A stretch of DNA of 30,828 bases from contig BFEA01000176.1 of the NCBI GenBank assembly GCA_003427395.1, forward strand, positions 1,732,696 through 1,763,523, given 5' to 3'. Origin of the DNA: Chara braunii (taxonomy: Eukaryota; Streptophyta; Charophyceae; Charales; Characeae). Positions 10,196 through 20,087 of the stretch are shown here, piece by piece; the stretch's first letter is position 1; each line of letters opens with the position of its first letter. The notes beneath the pieces are model-generated. The model made no database searches and had not been told where the DNA came from. It worked only from the letters and a program-made list of their open reading frames with translations. The translations under genes were made by a program, and so were the position numbers.

Positions 10196-10556
10196 GTTTT
10201 TATTTATTTATTTATTTATCACTATAGTATTATGGGGAGACTCGTAGCATCCATCCCGAGTTCAAACATTCAACGAGAGAGCATACAGGGGTGGCATTGA
10301 ACCTGCAGGTGGGAGACATCGGCCAGAGGTCAGTCGGAATCATTGGCCAAGCTTCTTCAATGGGTCAGTCGTTATGCCCCCTCTCCGGTCTCCTCTCCTT
10401 ACGAACATCATCATTCTCTGCTTGCAGTGGAAGGACCAACAACCTATCTCTTTGTAGCGGGCACCGGGCTTTCCCAGAAACGTATACAGGTCGACGGGGA
10501 TTGAACCCAAAGCCTCACGAATGCCACTTGCGTGACTCATCAACTGACCAAAGCGG
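10196..10556 (-). mobile_element. tRNA-derived SINE with (AAAT)n tail
   Basis: Read on the minus strand, the element starts near 10556 with GCCGCTTTGGTCAGTTGATG (A-box-like TGGTCAGTTGATG). It continues to CTTTGGGTTCAATCCCC, a good B box (GGTTCAATCC) about 40 nt later. This is the spacing of an internal pol III promoter and resembles the heads of plant Au-type SINEs. A body of about 290 bp follows and ends in an AAAT microsatellite at 10196-10219. There is no protein coding, and it would rely on a LINE's RT. No clear target-site duplication was found, so the element is probably old. A 67-codon frame inside is chance. Confidence 0.65.
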
Positions 10557-10739
10557 CTGAATTATAAATAATTTGTTTTAACCCCCATGTTAGGGAAGTG
10601 ACAAATGCCTCTGAAACAATGTTAATAGGAGCGAAAATCCCAAAACAAGCCATCCATCTTAGTGTTAGTTAGGATTAGTTTTTCCGCAGTAGGATGGGGA
10701 TGACAGATGTCAAGTTTAGGTTATTTGCAGTTAGATTTT

Positions 10740-10864
10740 CTTGTTTTTTATTTTTTTATTTTTTATTTTTTTATTTTTTTATTTTTTTATTTTTTTATTT
10801 TTTTTTATTTTTTATTTTTTATTTTTTTTATTGTTATTATTATTTTATTTTATTTTTTCTTTTC
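10740..10864. repeat. T-rich (T6-8A)n tract
   Basis: Imperfect repeats of T-runs broken by single A, giving meaningless Phe/Ile/Leu frames. It may be the remnant of an A-tail on the minus strand, but no element was recognised next to it. Confidence 0.8.
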
Positions 10865-11383
10865 AAAGTTATTTTTTTAATCATAAAAATGAATTTGCTT
10901 CGAATTATGAGGCAGATTTATTACCACGATAAAGTTTCATTTGTGGTGAACCAAGGTAGACTGAATCAGTTCACGACCTCGATCTGGTTCTGTTCATGAC
11001 ACAGGGCGGAGCCCAGGGAGAGCGGTGAGCACGAGAGAGATGATCAAGGAGTAGAGAGCGAATGTACTACCATCACACATGGCACATATAGGGCAACACG
11101 ATTGTGGTAGCATGCCGCATGCTTGCATTGTGTGAGAGGGAGATGGAGGAAGCGCGAACGTGTATGTCGCGAGGGAGATGAGGATGCGAAGTGGTGAAAA
11201 CGTGCGGTAAGGAAAAATTGAAACACGCATCTGGATAAAGAACGAAAGGTGCACAAAATGAAAGGAAAAAAAAAGATAGTACGGAGGTTGGAAAAAAAAA
11301 TGAAGAAAAAAAAAACGGAAGTGTAACTAGTAGGAGGAGGAACTTCCTTACCTTTTTTTTGTCATTGAACTGCAACTACTGTA
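10865..11383. other. Purine-rich spacer, no gene
   Basis: No coding sequence recognised. If the exon-like segment at 11384 is real, this would be its upstream region; there is no clear TATA box at a convincing distance. Confidence 0.3.
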
Positions 11384-11433
11384 ATGACGGCGTCTGAGGT
11401 GACAGAATCAAGCAACTTCGACCTGCTTGACAG
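11384..11433 (+). other. Exon-like segment with GTGAGT donor
   Basis: ATG at 11384 opens 50 nt reading MTASEVTESSNFDLLD plus a split Arg/Ser codon, ending CAG|GTGAGT, a strong splice-donor consensus. A second exon-like piece at about 11614-11668 also ends in GTGAGT, but joining it in phase gives a stop (TAG) at its end. It also begins with a 9-bp hairpin (GAATCCGGT at 11614-11622 with ACCGGATTC at 11634-11642). No family was recognised. It may be the first exon of a decayed host gene or chance. Confidence 0.22.
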
Positions 11434-11755
11434 GTGAGTTGCTGCACATTCCTTTGCGGATCTTGGATTTTTCAAGACAATTTTTCAAGATCATTGTCCA
11501 CTACCCCCTCTCTCTCCTACTATCTCTCGAAAATATACTCATTATATTATGTGAGCAACAATACAATTAATTATGAGATAAAAAAACAAATGAAGCAAAA
11601 AAAAAACACGAAGGAATCCGGTTAACTTTCTCGACCGGATTCATTCGGTGCAAAGGATGCAGTACTAGGTGAGTGCACCTCGTAGCATTATAGCTCAAGC
11701 CTCGATTCATCCTACACTGCCATTTTAGATTTGAATTTCAATCGTACTTCCTGTG

Positions 11756-11781
11756 TCTCTCTCTCTCTCTCTCTCTCTCTC
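11756..11781. repeat. (CT)n microsatellite
   Basis: Thirteen uninterrupted TC units, followed by CACATACAAACAAACAC. Confidence 0.9.
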
Positions 11782-12092
11782 ACATACAAACAAACACTTA
11801 CTGGCAAAATTTCGACTCTCCGTATTTACCATCAACGAAGTTGGTACTCAGACGAATCAAGGACGAAAAAAAAAAATTGTATCGAACTCTACTCCATCTC
11901 GACTCCATGAAATAACTTGAAATATGTAAAATGACTGAGAGCTCTATGGTGTGAGTACCCACCTCATGATCATATGTTGCCAGGTACATGTACCACGCAT
12001 ACACCCATCTTCCTTGTCCTCCTTTTTTTTTTTTCTTTCTTCCACTCATTTTTTTCATCCTCAACTGTATTCATCTATTACTACGGGGTCAG

Positions 12093-12532
12093 GTGAACAA
12101 TGGCAAAGAGACTCGATAGTAGTAAGTTAGACAACCTCATCTTTTTCTTGTTTTCCCGCCATCTCATTTCTCTTTGTCTTCATTGTCTCCTATTCTCCAT
12201 TTTTTTTTTTTCTTTCCACGTGCTCTGTCTCCTTTTCTCCCTTGCGTTTTTTTTTTTCTTTCATCTGCTCGTTCTTCTTCTTTTTCGATCAGCACATCCG
12301 TCCTCCATTTACACACCTCACTTTTTCTGCTTTAACTACGCATGTTTTCATTCGTGCTCATCACCTTCTCTCTCCTTCACGCTCATGTCTTCTCGCTCTA
12401 TCACACACTTAGTATTCTCCTTTGCGATGCACTTCATTTACTCATTCACTGTGCACTCCGAGTCGTCATCTCCTTTACCTCGTACTGCGTCTTCTCCTTC
12501 ATGTTGTACCTTCTCATGATCCCGACTTAGGT
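12093..12532 (+). other. Intron-like pyrimidine-rich tract after AACAATGGC
   Basis: TCAG at 12089-12092 precedes GTGAACAATGGCAAAGAGAC, which includes a favourable plant start context (AACAATGGC, ATG at 12100). A GTAAGT donor follows at 12122-12127. About 400 nt of strongly T/C-rich sequence then ends in GACTTAG at 12532, a typical acceptor end. This has the composition of an intron between two acceptor/donor-like sites. The flanking exon pieces are short and show no recognised protein. The long Phe/Ser/Leu frame across it is compositional. Confidence 0.22.
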
Positions 12533-12594
12533 ACGATTACAAATAATCATAATAATTAAAAAAACGGCAATAGGACGATGCCATATTATTTTAG

Positions 12595-13100
12595 CAGAGT
12601 TTTACCGAATCATTAGGATGTTGAATCCGCCCTGGCCTCTCCAACAACATCTTCTTGCGTAACAAGGTCTACTGATCGATGACATTTTTACAAGCAAGGT
12701 AAGTATCCCTCGTTTTTTCTGCTCTACTTTTCCTCCCGCTCTCTCTCTCTACTTTTTTTCCTCCTTTGTTTTTTCACACAACGCACCTGGCTGAGACACA
12801 GGTCGAGTTCACCCAATCTTTATGTTGTATCCAATCATGACTACGACCAGATTAATAACACGGAAAAATCAAAATAAATGTAAAATAAGTAGGATAAATA
12901 AACCAAAAAAATTCGTGAATATTGTTATAATAGTCATAAGAAACAGAGTCGTGATCCTTACTAACGAGGGAGGACTACGATGGTAGCGAGGAAAATCGTA
13001 GGCAAAGAGAGAGAATAGGACAACATACTAGGGGTTGTGACAATTGGTTTCATCGGAGTTTTACCAACTCATAAAGGAATGAACCTCCCTAAAGGTAAGT
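12595..13100 (+). other. Two related exon-like segments with GTAAGT donors
   Basis: Segment one (about 12595-12703) follows TTATTTTAG and ends AAG|GTAAGT. One frame reads EFYRIIRMLNPPWPLQQHLL before a TAA. Segment two (about 13036-13100) reads VVTIGFIGVLPTHKGMNLPK and ends AAAG|GTAAGT. The two share GAGTTTTACC-A-TCAT-A-G and a following CC-CCCT block, so one may be a diverged duplicate of the other. That weakens the case for successive exons of one gene. No family recognised. Confidence 0.2.
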
Positions 13101-13245
13101 TTTTTTTCCACTTTCTTGATGATACACTCATTCATGCTCTTTCTCCTTTCCTATTGCGAATAGTTTTATCTCTTCTGCGCATAGTAATTTCATCATCAAT
13201 TTCTTCTTTTACTTCTACTTTGATGGAAGGAATTGTGTCTATTAG

Positions 13246-13834
13246 GGGTATCCACGAGGGACACAATATAACAAAGGGATGAGGATATATAGCACAAGTG
13301 GCAAGGGCTGTCGGTTTCACTATCATCTTGCAGACAAGGAATGATAGTGGAAAGGAAAAGACAAGTAAGCAAATCAGGAGAACCTTCGCATAACTGATAC
13401 GCATGGACGATGATAGCGACCCACCAATGACCCGAACCCGAGTGCTCAAGATTCTGTTTCTGTCTTCACATCGAGAACCACTAATCTAACTATAGCCTCA
13501 CATTGGCAAGAGAGTGGAACATTCCCAGGGCCGAAGATGTACGGTCGTGCATGCGTCTCAACTCATATGAGCGCAGAATAGGGGGTATTCACGAGGGACA
13601 GAATGTAGCAAAGGGATGGGGATATGTAGCGCAAGTGGCAAGAGTTGTCGGTTTCATTATCATCTGGCAGACAAAGACTGAAAGCGGAAAGGAAAAGACA
13701 AGAGAGCAAATCAAGAAAACCTTCACACAACTAATACGCATGGGGGATGATAGCGACCCACCAATGATCCGAACCCCAGTGCTCAAGATTGTGTTTTTGT
13801 CTTCATTGATCCATTGAGAACCACTAATCTAAAT
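13246..13834 (+). mobile_element. Rearranged LINE D units, ~340-bp period
   Basis: Two tandem units (GGGTATCCACGAGGG at 13246 and GGGGTATTCACGAGGG at 13582; period 337-343). Each joins three LINE pieces. The ORF2 C-terminal segment (...TFAQLIRMGD-like) is in + sense. A ~95-bp block matches the reverse complement of LINE D 3'-UTR 15281-15375. The mid-ORF2 segment LAREWNIPRAEDV...NSYERRI is again in + sense, fused straight to the next C-terminal segment. The missing ~900 bp between mid and C-terminal segments and the inverted UTR block show deletion plus inversion before or during amplification. The antisense frames that recur here (beginning near MRIS...KVLLIC) are shadows. Confidence 0.65.
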
Positions 13835-15215
13835 CTAGCCTCACACTGGCAAGAGAGTTGAACATTCCAAGGGCCGAAGATGTATGGTCGTGCCTGCTTC
13901 TGTACTCATATCAATGCAGAATAGCGAAGTCACCGTTATAGACAGCAATAATCCAGGCATGGAGGAAGATGTGCCCAAACGTGTGGACCCCTCCTGTCAC
14001 AAAAATGGAAGTATTAGCGCAACCTATTTAAAAAAAATCAAAGATAAGAACCACCAACGGAAACTAGTTTAAAGCCGACACTCAAGCTCGAAGCTTTGGA
14101 AGAATATGGATAGAGGGAGGGGTGCTCAAGATCAAAGACATTGGAACGGGGTCACAGAGGGCTGGATTTCGAGTGGGAAACTAAAAAAAAGAGAATTTGG
14201 GATGACGAAGGGAAGTGGAAGAAAGACTGAATGCAATAGTAGAGGTCATTCCGTCAGAATGGAAGTCCATCTTATCACGGAAAGCGGTGGACCCAGCAGG
14301 AACGTGGTTTGTCCAGCAAGAGGGAGATAACTGCTCTCTTTGGTAACTTCTGCTAACACAGGCGGACGACAAGATAGTATTTCATAAGTGGAAACTTCTC
14401 AACTTCGGGTCAACTGGTGGCAGCAGACACAGACAACCAACCCAGGCTGGGCTCGACCCTTTCTTAAGTACGGGTGGTGAAAAAATAATAGGAGGGGAGA
14501 AGAAGGACACTAGTGCTGGTGGCGAATGGGAAACAAGTCTCAAAACTGAAACTAGACCCAAGAATGTGGGAGTGGAGAGCGGTAGGGAAAAAAAGAGAGA
14601 AGGTGTGTTTATTCAACTGCACTCAAAGAGAGAATTGGGTACAGGTTTGTTATCCCAACGAAGCATCCGGAGATAGTTGCAAAGTCTAGGTGGGCCCAAC
14701 TACTTCCACTCGATCCAGTACTAATAATTAAAGCCCTAAAAAACTGTTCGAAACAACTGATGCTAATTCCTTCTCAATGACAAGCATTTATCTCGTGGCT
14801 AGTATCAATGGTCGCAACCCCATCTGATGTGTGGTTGGCAGAACGTTGTATGCACACACTGTGAATGGGCATTTGAGTCTACAGTCCACCTCTGGTGGGA
14901 CTGTCCGGCCTCGAGGATGATGTGGACATGGTGGATAAGGTTTTGGGAGAGATGTACGGGGGATGCTTTCCCGTGGAAGAACGAATGATGTTTATTAGGG
15001 CGTATGGACGAGGAGCACAATGTAACAAAGGGATGAAGATATGTAGCATAAGTGGCAAAAGCTGACGGTTTCATTGTAATTTGGCAGGCAAGGAATGACA
15101 GATTTTTCAATAGAAAGGAAGAGATGAGGAAGCAAATCAGGAGAACCTTCGCACAACTGATACGCATGGGCGATGGTGGCGGAATGGCGAAGAGAGGTCA
15201 ACAAAATGAGAAGTA
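13835..15215 (+). pseudogene. LINE D ORF2, C-terminal third with zf-RVT
   Basis: From LAREXNIPRAEDVWS at about 13843 the order follows the normal LINE ORF2. MEVLAQPI is followed by VLKIKDI-NGVTEGWISS (14119-14180), matching VLRIEDIWNIVEGRWMTP of LINE A. A decayed stretch follows, then a clear zf-RVT module at 14848-14937 with CTHCEWAFEST, HLWWDCPASRMMWTWW, and FIVIWQARNDRFFNRKEEMR at about 15073-15132. The frame ends near TAG 15214. The EEP and RT domains are absent (5' truncation). The zf-RVT Cys and His ligands C-x2-C...H...C are still present. Stops and shifts occur throughout. Confidence 0.75.
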
Positions 15216-15650
15216 GGGGGTTAGGATTGAAATGGTTCAAGGAGATATGGTGCTCGAGTGGGCAAATGATAAAGATAGCGGGTAATAGGTTAGAGTTAGA
15301 TCAATGGTTCTTTAGGGATCAGTGAAGACAAAAACACAATCCTGAGCACTTGGGTTCGGGTCATTTGTGGGTCGCAGGAGACAGGCAGAGGGAAGACCAG
15401 GGGGCGGTAGTGCCACAGTATATTCATCGTTGTAGGTGGACAACCAAGTTAGGAAGAAACAACAAGGAGGGGAAGGTCGAAGGAGAAATTAGTAATAGGA
15501 GCAGGAGAGGCGAAGTTAGATAGAGAGTTCCTTCGTTGCATTGCTTAGAGTTGTAGGTTGTGCGGCAGGTTAGTTCAGTTGGATAGGAACAGTAGTTGTT
15601 TGGATTTTAGGGCTTTGTAGGCCGGGTTGGCTTTTTTTTTTTTTTTTTTG
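15216..15650 (+). mobile_element. LINE D 3'-UTR
   Basis: Non-coding sequence after the LINE D ORF2 end. It includes 15281-15375, whose reverse complement recurs inside both upstream ~340-bp units. Near the end, GGGCTTTGTAGGCCGGGTTG and a run of 18 T (15632-15649) resemble the 3' ends of plant L1 elements. The exact terminus is uncertain because LINE B, on the other strand, ends about 100 bp further on. Confidence 0.5.
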
Positions 15651-15800
15651 CGCAGAGTGATATGGTCAGGACAGAGGTCCACTGGGAAGCTGTCAAAATT
15701 GTTTCGGTCCGTCTTTTGATGTGTTTTTTTTTTTTTTTTTTTTTTTTTTTTGAAGAATCGACCTTCATTAACAGTAAACAATAATAGGAGGCCGGGAACC

Positions 15801-16246
15801 TCACAATTCAACCCGGAGTTATCCCGGCAGCCTCAGTCGGTTTAGCTTTCGGTCCTANATGAGTTGGGAACCCACTTAACCTTCTTTTCATAACAACCCG
15901 GTTAACCTTTTTGGATCACATAACAATGCCTTCCTTGGTACTTACCACCAAACCTCACAATTCAACCCGGAGTTATCCCGGCAGCCTCAGTCGGTTTAGC
16001 TTTCGGTCCTAGATGAGTTGGGAACCCACTTAACCTTCTTTTCATAACAACCCGGTTAACCTTTTTGGATCACATAACAATGCCTTCCTTGGTACCTGTC
16101 TCTTATACACATCTAGATGTGTATAAGAGACAGGTATAGCTTTCGGTCCTAGATGAGTTGGGAACCCACTTAACCTTCTTTTCATAACAACCCGGTTAAC
16201 CTTTTTGGATCACATAACAATGCCTTCCTTGGTACTTACCACCATC
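15801..16246. repeat. Exact 154-bp tandem duplication (likely artefact)
   Basis: TCACAATTCAACCCGG starts at 15801 and 15955 (period 154). The third, truncated copy (about 16137-16246) follows the adapter. The copies are identical where they overlap, except the N at 15858. Neighbouring true repeats in this window are all diverged, so perfect identity here is out of character. Confidence 0.75.
16096..16133. other. Nextera mate-pair junction adapter (artefact)
   Basis: Second perfect copy of the 38-bp back-to-back Tn5 mosaic end. It sits between GGTAC of repeat copy 2 and GTATAGC of copy 3. It was left in the assembled contig and probably caused the false duplication around it. Confidence 0.95.
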
Positions 16247-16503
16247 TTAAGACCTACTTAATTCCAACACAAAGTCTCCTACAGACGTCTATAGTGACGA
16301 CTGAGCCTAAACAACCCAGTGGAACAGACTGTTCCTCTGATGTCTAGACACTCTTCTATCGGACCACTGCGTCCGAGTCCCTACATAACCGAGTGTCCTG
16401 ATTCCCACACTAATACTCTCTAGCCTCCCCCCTATTGACCGAGCACCAAGGTCCCCTATTCCAATGGCCCCTCTATCCAATTCCCAACTATTCTCCTTTG
16501 TCA

Positions 16504-17898
16504 TTAATTACTCAGCCACTTCGAGACCACAAGCCTGCGGGTGGTGTGTACTCCCGCCAATTGATTACCTTTTGCACACGATCTCATAAACCACCAAAGG
16601 TTCCTCCATGGGCCCTTGCCACACCTAGTTTTCCTGTGCCAATCAGGCCATATCGCTCTCTTCAGTCCCCTTTTAATGCCTGCCTTGATCTCCAGATCCG
16701 AAAATGGGCGACTGTCGAACCTGACCCTTTTTCTATCTACCCAAATCACGTAGCAGATTTTTGCCCTCGTCACATGTGCCACATACGACCAACCTTTTTT
16801 CCCTAACTGTGCATTCCCTTCAAGACCAGCAATACCCGTCTTTCGTTCCACTCAATCCCCTCTCACCCTATTCTTTCCCAATGGTTTTCCCACCATCTCC
16901 ACACCCTTCTCGAGGCCGGACAGTCCCACCACAAATGTTTAGTGGACTTAAAAGGCCAGGAGCAGCAGGGCCAGGTCAACTTTATCTCCATCCCTCTGCT
17001 ACATAGCCAGACAATCGATGGGGTAACCAACAATGACAACGTCTACAAAAGGCTCGCATGTCTAAGGTATGGTAGAGCGAAAAAAATATTCCAAAGATTT
17101 AGAAACTCTCCCTCTTTTCCCTGAACGTCCTCCAACAGAACTGCACTCCATTTGTCTACCGCCACCCCTGCAGAATTCCTCCCTTTGCTGGTTTCCAGCC
17201 TGTAGGATTCACTTACTGTGAAGTTGGAGAGATCCAATCCCCAGGGATTAGCTCTTGAGATTGTGCCTCCTCTCCATCGCCATGCTAGTGGATCTATGGA
17301 CAACTCTCATAGTGGAATCCTACCCACCCACCTCGTAGATAGTAGCGTCCCTCTCCGATTCCGAGTCTAGATCACCCTTACTTAGGGGGGGGTGGGTCAT
17401 CCATTGTCTGATAGTTTCTTCCCCACCCGGTACCACCAGCCCGGACTGTTCCCCTACAGTCCACTTCTGAACCTCACGGAAACCGCAATTTGTCAACCGT
17501 TGCACCTCCCATAGCTCATCTCCTCCTTGTCTCTTGTCCTCTGGTGTCGGGGCATACCATGCGCCTATAGGGTCTAACCCTTATGGACCCAACAAATGCT
17601 TCCAATGATCTGGAATAGCTCGCAACAGTTGATGTCAATGTTCCTCTGAATGCCACAATCCCTGCAGAATAGGGAGAATCTCTCTAAAGGGTTTCCAAGT
17701 ACCTTGTAGTTCGGCCCACAAGTCCGCAATCGTGGAGATGCCCCTACGAATCCAAGCTCTATCGAATGAGCCCGGGGTTGATCCTTCAGAGAAGGGGTTA
17801 CCCTCACTGTCCAAGATAAAACGGCTTTCAAATAGGCCTTGCCTCAAAATTTCTTCTTTTGTGTCTGGCGGCTCTTGGACTTCAGGGGGGTGTCGAAG
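16504..17898 (-). pseudogene. LINE B ORF2: C-terminal region with zf-RVT
   Basis: Follows the RT on the minus strand. LFESRFILDSEGNPFSEGS lies near 17840-17790, and PHSIKGDLDSESERDATIY-like sequence lies near 17380-17330, with frames shifting repeatedly. The zf-RVT module reads CSWPFKSTKHLWWDCPASRR (about 16975-16895), then VWRWW, then YVIWVDRKRVRFDSRPFSDL (about 16750-16690). HLWWDCP is intact, but the upstream Cys pair is damaged and at least two frameshifts cross the module. The reading frame closes at 16504. The module is thought to help RT bind RNA or cDNA. Confidence 0.75.
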
Positions 17899-19310
17899 TC
17901 AGACCTTTCTTAGCGTATCCCAGAACTCTGATGAAAGTTTCTTCTTCATGAAAGATTTAATGAAAAAGCAGAGCCAAACATCCTCCGTACAACACAAACC
18001 ACAATCCCTCATCAAAATGTTTTCTGCCAACAATATCCAATCATCCTTGCTATCCGCCATAGCCACCTTGGCCAGCCACTGTCTCAGTTGTGCCAGATTC
18101 TTCTGTTGCGGGTCAATCACCCCAAAACCCCCTTGTTCCTTAGGGAGGGTGAGAAGATCCCAGACAACCTTCGACATGAATCCTTCTTCTGCTGTTGCTC
18201 TAGGCTTCCATAAGAATCTGGATGTCAGCCTCCGAATCTTTGCGACCACTATCGTTGCGAGCTCCCTAACCATTCCCACAAACCAAATGAGAGAGAACAA
18301 AGCCACATTAATGATCATTACTCTACCGAATAGTGATAGGTGTCAGGCCGATCCCCACACCTTTAGTCTAGCTTGAATTATTTGCTGCAGAATCGCCCCT
18401 TGTGTGATACTCATCAACCGAGTACTCACCATTACCCCTAGAAAGAGTTTCCCAGTCTCCGGATTTACCTTTTGCATGCCCCAATCTGCCTGTAGGACCC
18501 GGTCCTCTGGCAATAAGTACTTTGAATTACTCCAGTTCACCAAGGCTTTTGATAACAACGAATACTCCACCAGCAATTCCTTCACTGCCTCCATCGATTC
18601 TACAGTATTGGCTGAGATCAAGAATAGGTCGTCCGCTAAGACTTTCGTTATACATTATCGGGTGGTGGGGACCGGTAGTCCTCTAATCCGTGGGTGCTTG
18701 CGGATGCGGTTCATTGAGATCTCCAACTGCAACACAAATAGAAGAGGGGCCAAGGGACAACCATGTCATAGCAATCTAGAGAGGTGGAAGGAGTTGGAGA
18801 GATAACCATTGACCTGGACTGGTGGCCAATGTATACATCGCAATCACCCATTTGCAAAAAAACGGACCAAACCCCATCTTCCTCAATGTGGTGAGAACGA
18901 AAGACCACCCTACCCTGTCGTACGCCTTCTCCATATCCAACAACCGTATCGCAAAATCCAAATTCTTCCCTTGGATAACCTCAATGCTTTCAATCGCTGT
19001 GAGGATATTGACAAAGATGGAGCGACCCTGGACAAAGGCTCCTTGATCGCCCTCCACCAATCTTGGAAGGACCCTCCCAAGGCGTATGGTCAAGGTTTTT
19101 GCCAACAGCTTGTAGTTAACGTTCAAAACCGAAATGGGGCGGTAGTTCTTGATATTCGCCTTATCCTTTTTTTTTTAACATCACTGAGATAACCCCATGG
19201 GTCATGGCTCATCCCAATACACTCTCCAACAACACCTCATTGTAGACCTCCACCAATAACGGGCCCAACACCTCCAAACAGGTTTGGTAGAACTCCACCG
19301 TTAGGCTGTC
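17899..19310 (-). pseudogene. LINE B ORF2: reverse transcriptase and following region
   Basis: Fingers: NYRPISVLNVNYKLLAKTL (start ~19140, reached by a frameshift beside an A run at 19167-19176), then GDQGAFVQGRSIFVNILTAI. Motif A is LLDMEKAYDRVGW, better kept than in LINE A or C. RQGCPLAPLLF has become a stop plus HGCPLAPLLF. Motif C is VLADDLFLIS with ADD at 18628-18636. The region after RT runs as open frames 18621-18343 and 18318-17899 in one phase: LFGRVMIINVALFSLIWFVG, RFLWKPRATAEEGFMSKVVW, ending VRKV-stop-like at 17899. Key Asp residues are intact, but nonsense codons make it inactive. Confidence 0.85.
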
Positions 19311-20087
19311 TCATCCCGGGCACTTCCCCGGGGCCATCGACTTCAATGTCTGCTTTAACTTTTCCTGCGTAATTGGTCTGTCCAGGGCCAGCCTCTCCTC
19401 CACTGTTAGCTGAACTGTAGTGTCCTCCCAAATATCCAACTCAAGGGACAGGTCAGAGTTTACTGAATCCAAAACCCGCCTTGATGTAAGGATGTCCGCA
19501 TAGTACAACTTAGGGTACTCCAGCATATCCTCCTGAGTGGTGGCTTGCGGTGCGACTTGCACAAACGGATGACTCAACTGCACGACTTGATGGAATGAGG
19601 AGCTAGGCAACAACTTGTGGAACGTCTCTTTCATGATTCGATCATGGACCAAGATGCCTTTAACTTTTAACATTTTTTCTCACTGTGACTGCTTATCCAT
19701 CTGCAGTTCTTCCCATTCGTAAAGTTTGATTTCCTTCTCTCTGGCCCAAACCAGTTCACAAATTGGATGCAATTTCATTCTCCTTTCAGCTTCCTCTACC
19801 CTCTTTCTGCACTGATCCTCTTTCCTATTCTGCTCTCGTGCTAGGATTTTCGAGTTGACATCCAACATTCTAAAGATTACTGTTGTACCCCCATCCAACC
19901 ACTCTGCTGTGGAAGAGAAAAGGGGTCTCGTGTCCTGCCAGTTCTCCCAGTGGGCCTGCAACCAACTCAACAACCCAGGATCCTCAAAATTTTGAGCATT
20001 CAACTTAAAATAACTCCTCCCCCTCCCTAATACTCCTAAGAGCACTAGGTCAATTAACACAGGGTTGTGATATGATAGGGGGTGGGA
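19311..20087 (-). pseudogene. LINE B ORF2: linker between EEP and RT
   Basis: One phase from 20060 to 19311, broken by a TGA at 19680-19682. LINE A has Trp at this position (DLWSERLKVKG against SQ-stop-EKMLKVKG). It contains charged, probably helical sequence (REQNRKEDQCRKRVEEAERR), then RPITQEKLKQTLKSMAPGK, the usual entry to the RT domain. Confidence 0.75.

Larger units (their letters stand above)
15724..16503 (-). mobile_element. LINE B 3'-UTR and poly-A tail, with suspect duplication
   Basis: On the minus strand the element ends at about 15752, followed by 28 A (T run 15724-15751 on +). The terminal block 15788-15844 matches 25217-25273 of LINE A at 51 of 57 positions, so the two share a 3' end. 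15801-15954 is repeated exactly as 15955-16095, apart from an N at 15858. A third copy begins after the adapter at about 16137 and runs to 16246. Exact copies plus an N plus an adapter point to misassembly, so the true UTR is probably one copy long. Confidence 0.75.

Noticed and set aside
10490-10556. A functional tRNA gene
   Set aside because: A and B boxes are present, but no proper acceptor stem or anticodon arm forms, and a SINE body and tail follow.
12100-12519. 139-codon hydrophobic frame resembling a membrane protein
   Set aside because: The sequence is uniformly T/C-rich, which produces Phe/Leu/Ser runs; it looks more like an intron or low-complexity tract.
13132-15167. Three similar minus-strand frames (MRIS...KVLLIC) that look like a conserved small membrane protein
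   Set aside because: They are exactly antisense to the repeated zf-RVT C-terminal segment of LINE D; similarity follows from the repeat, not from selection.
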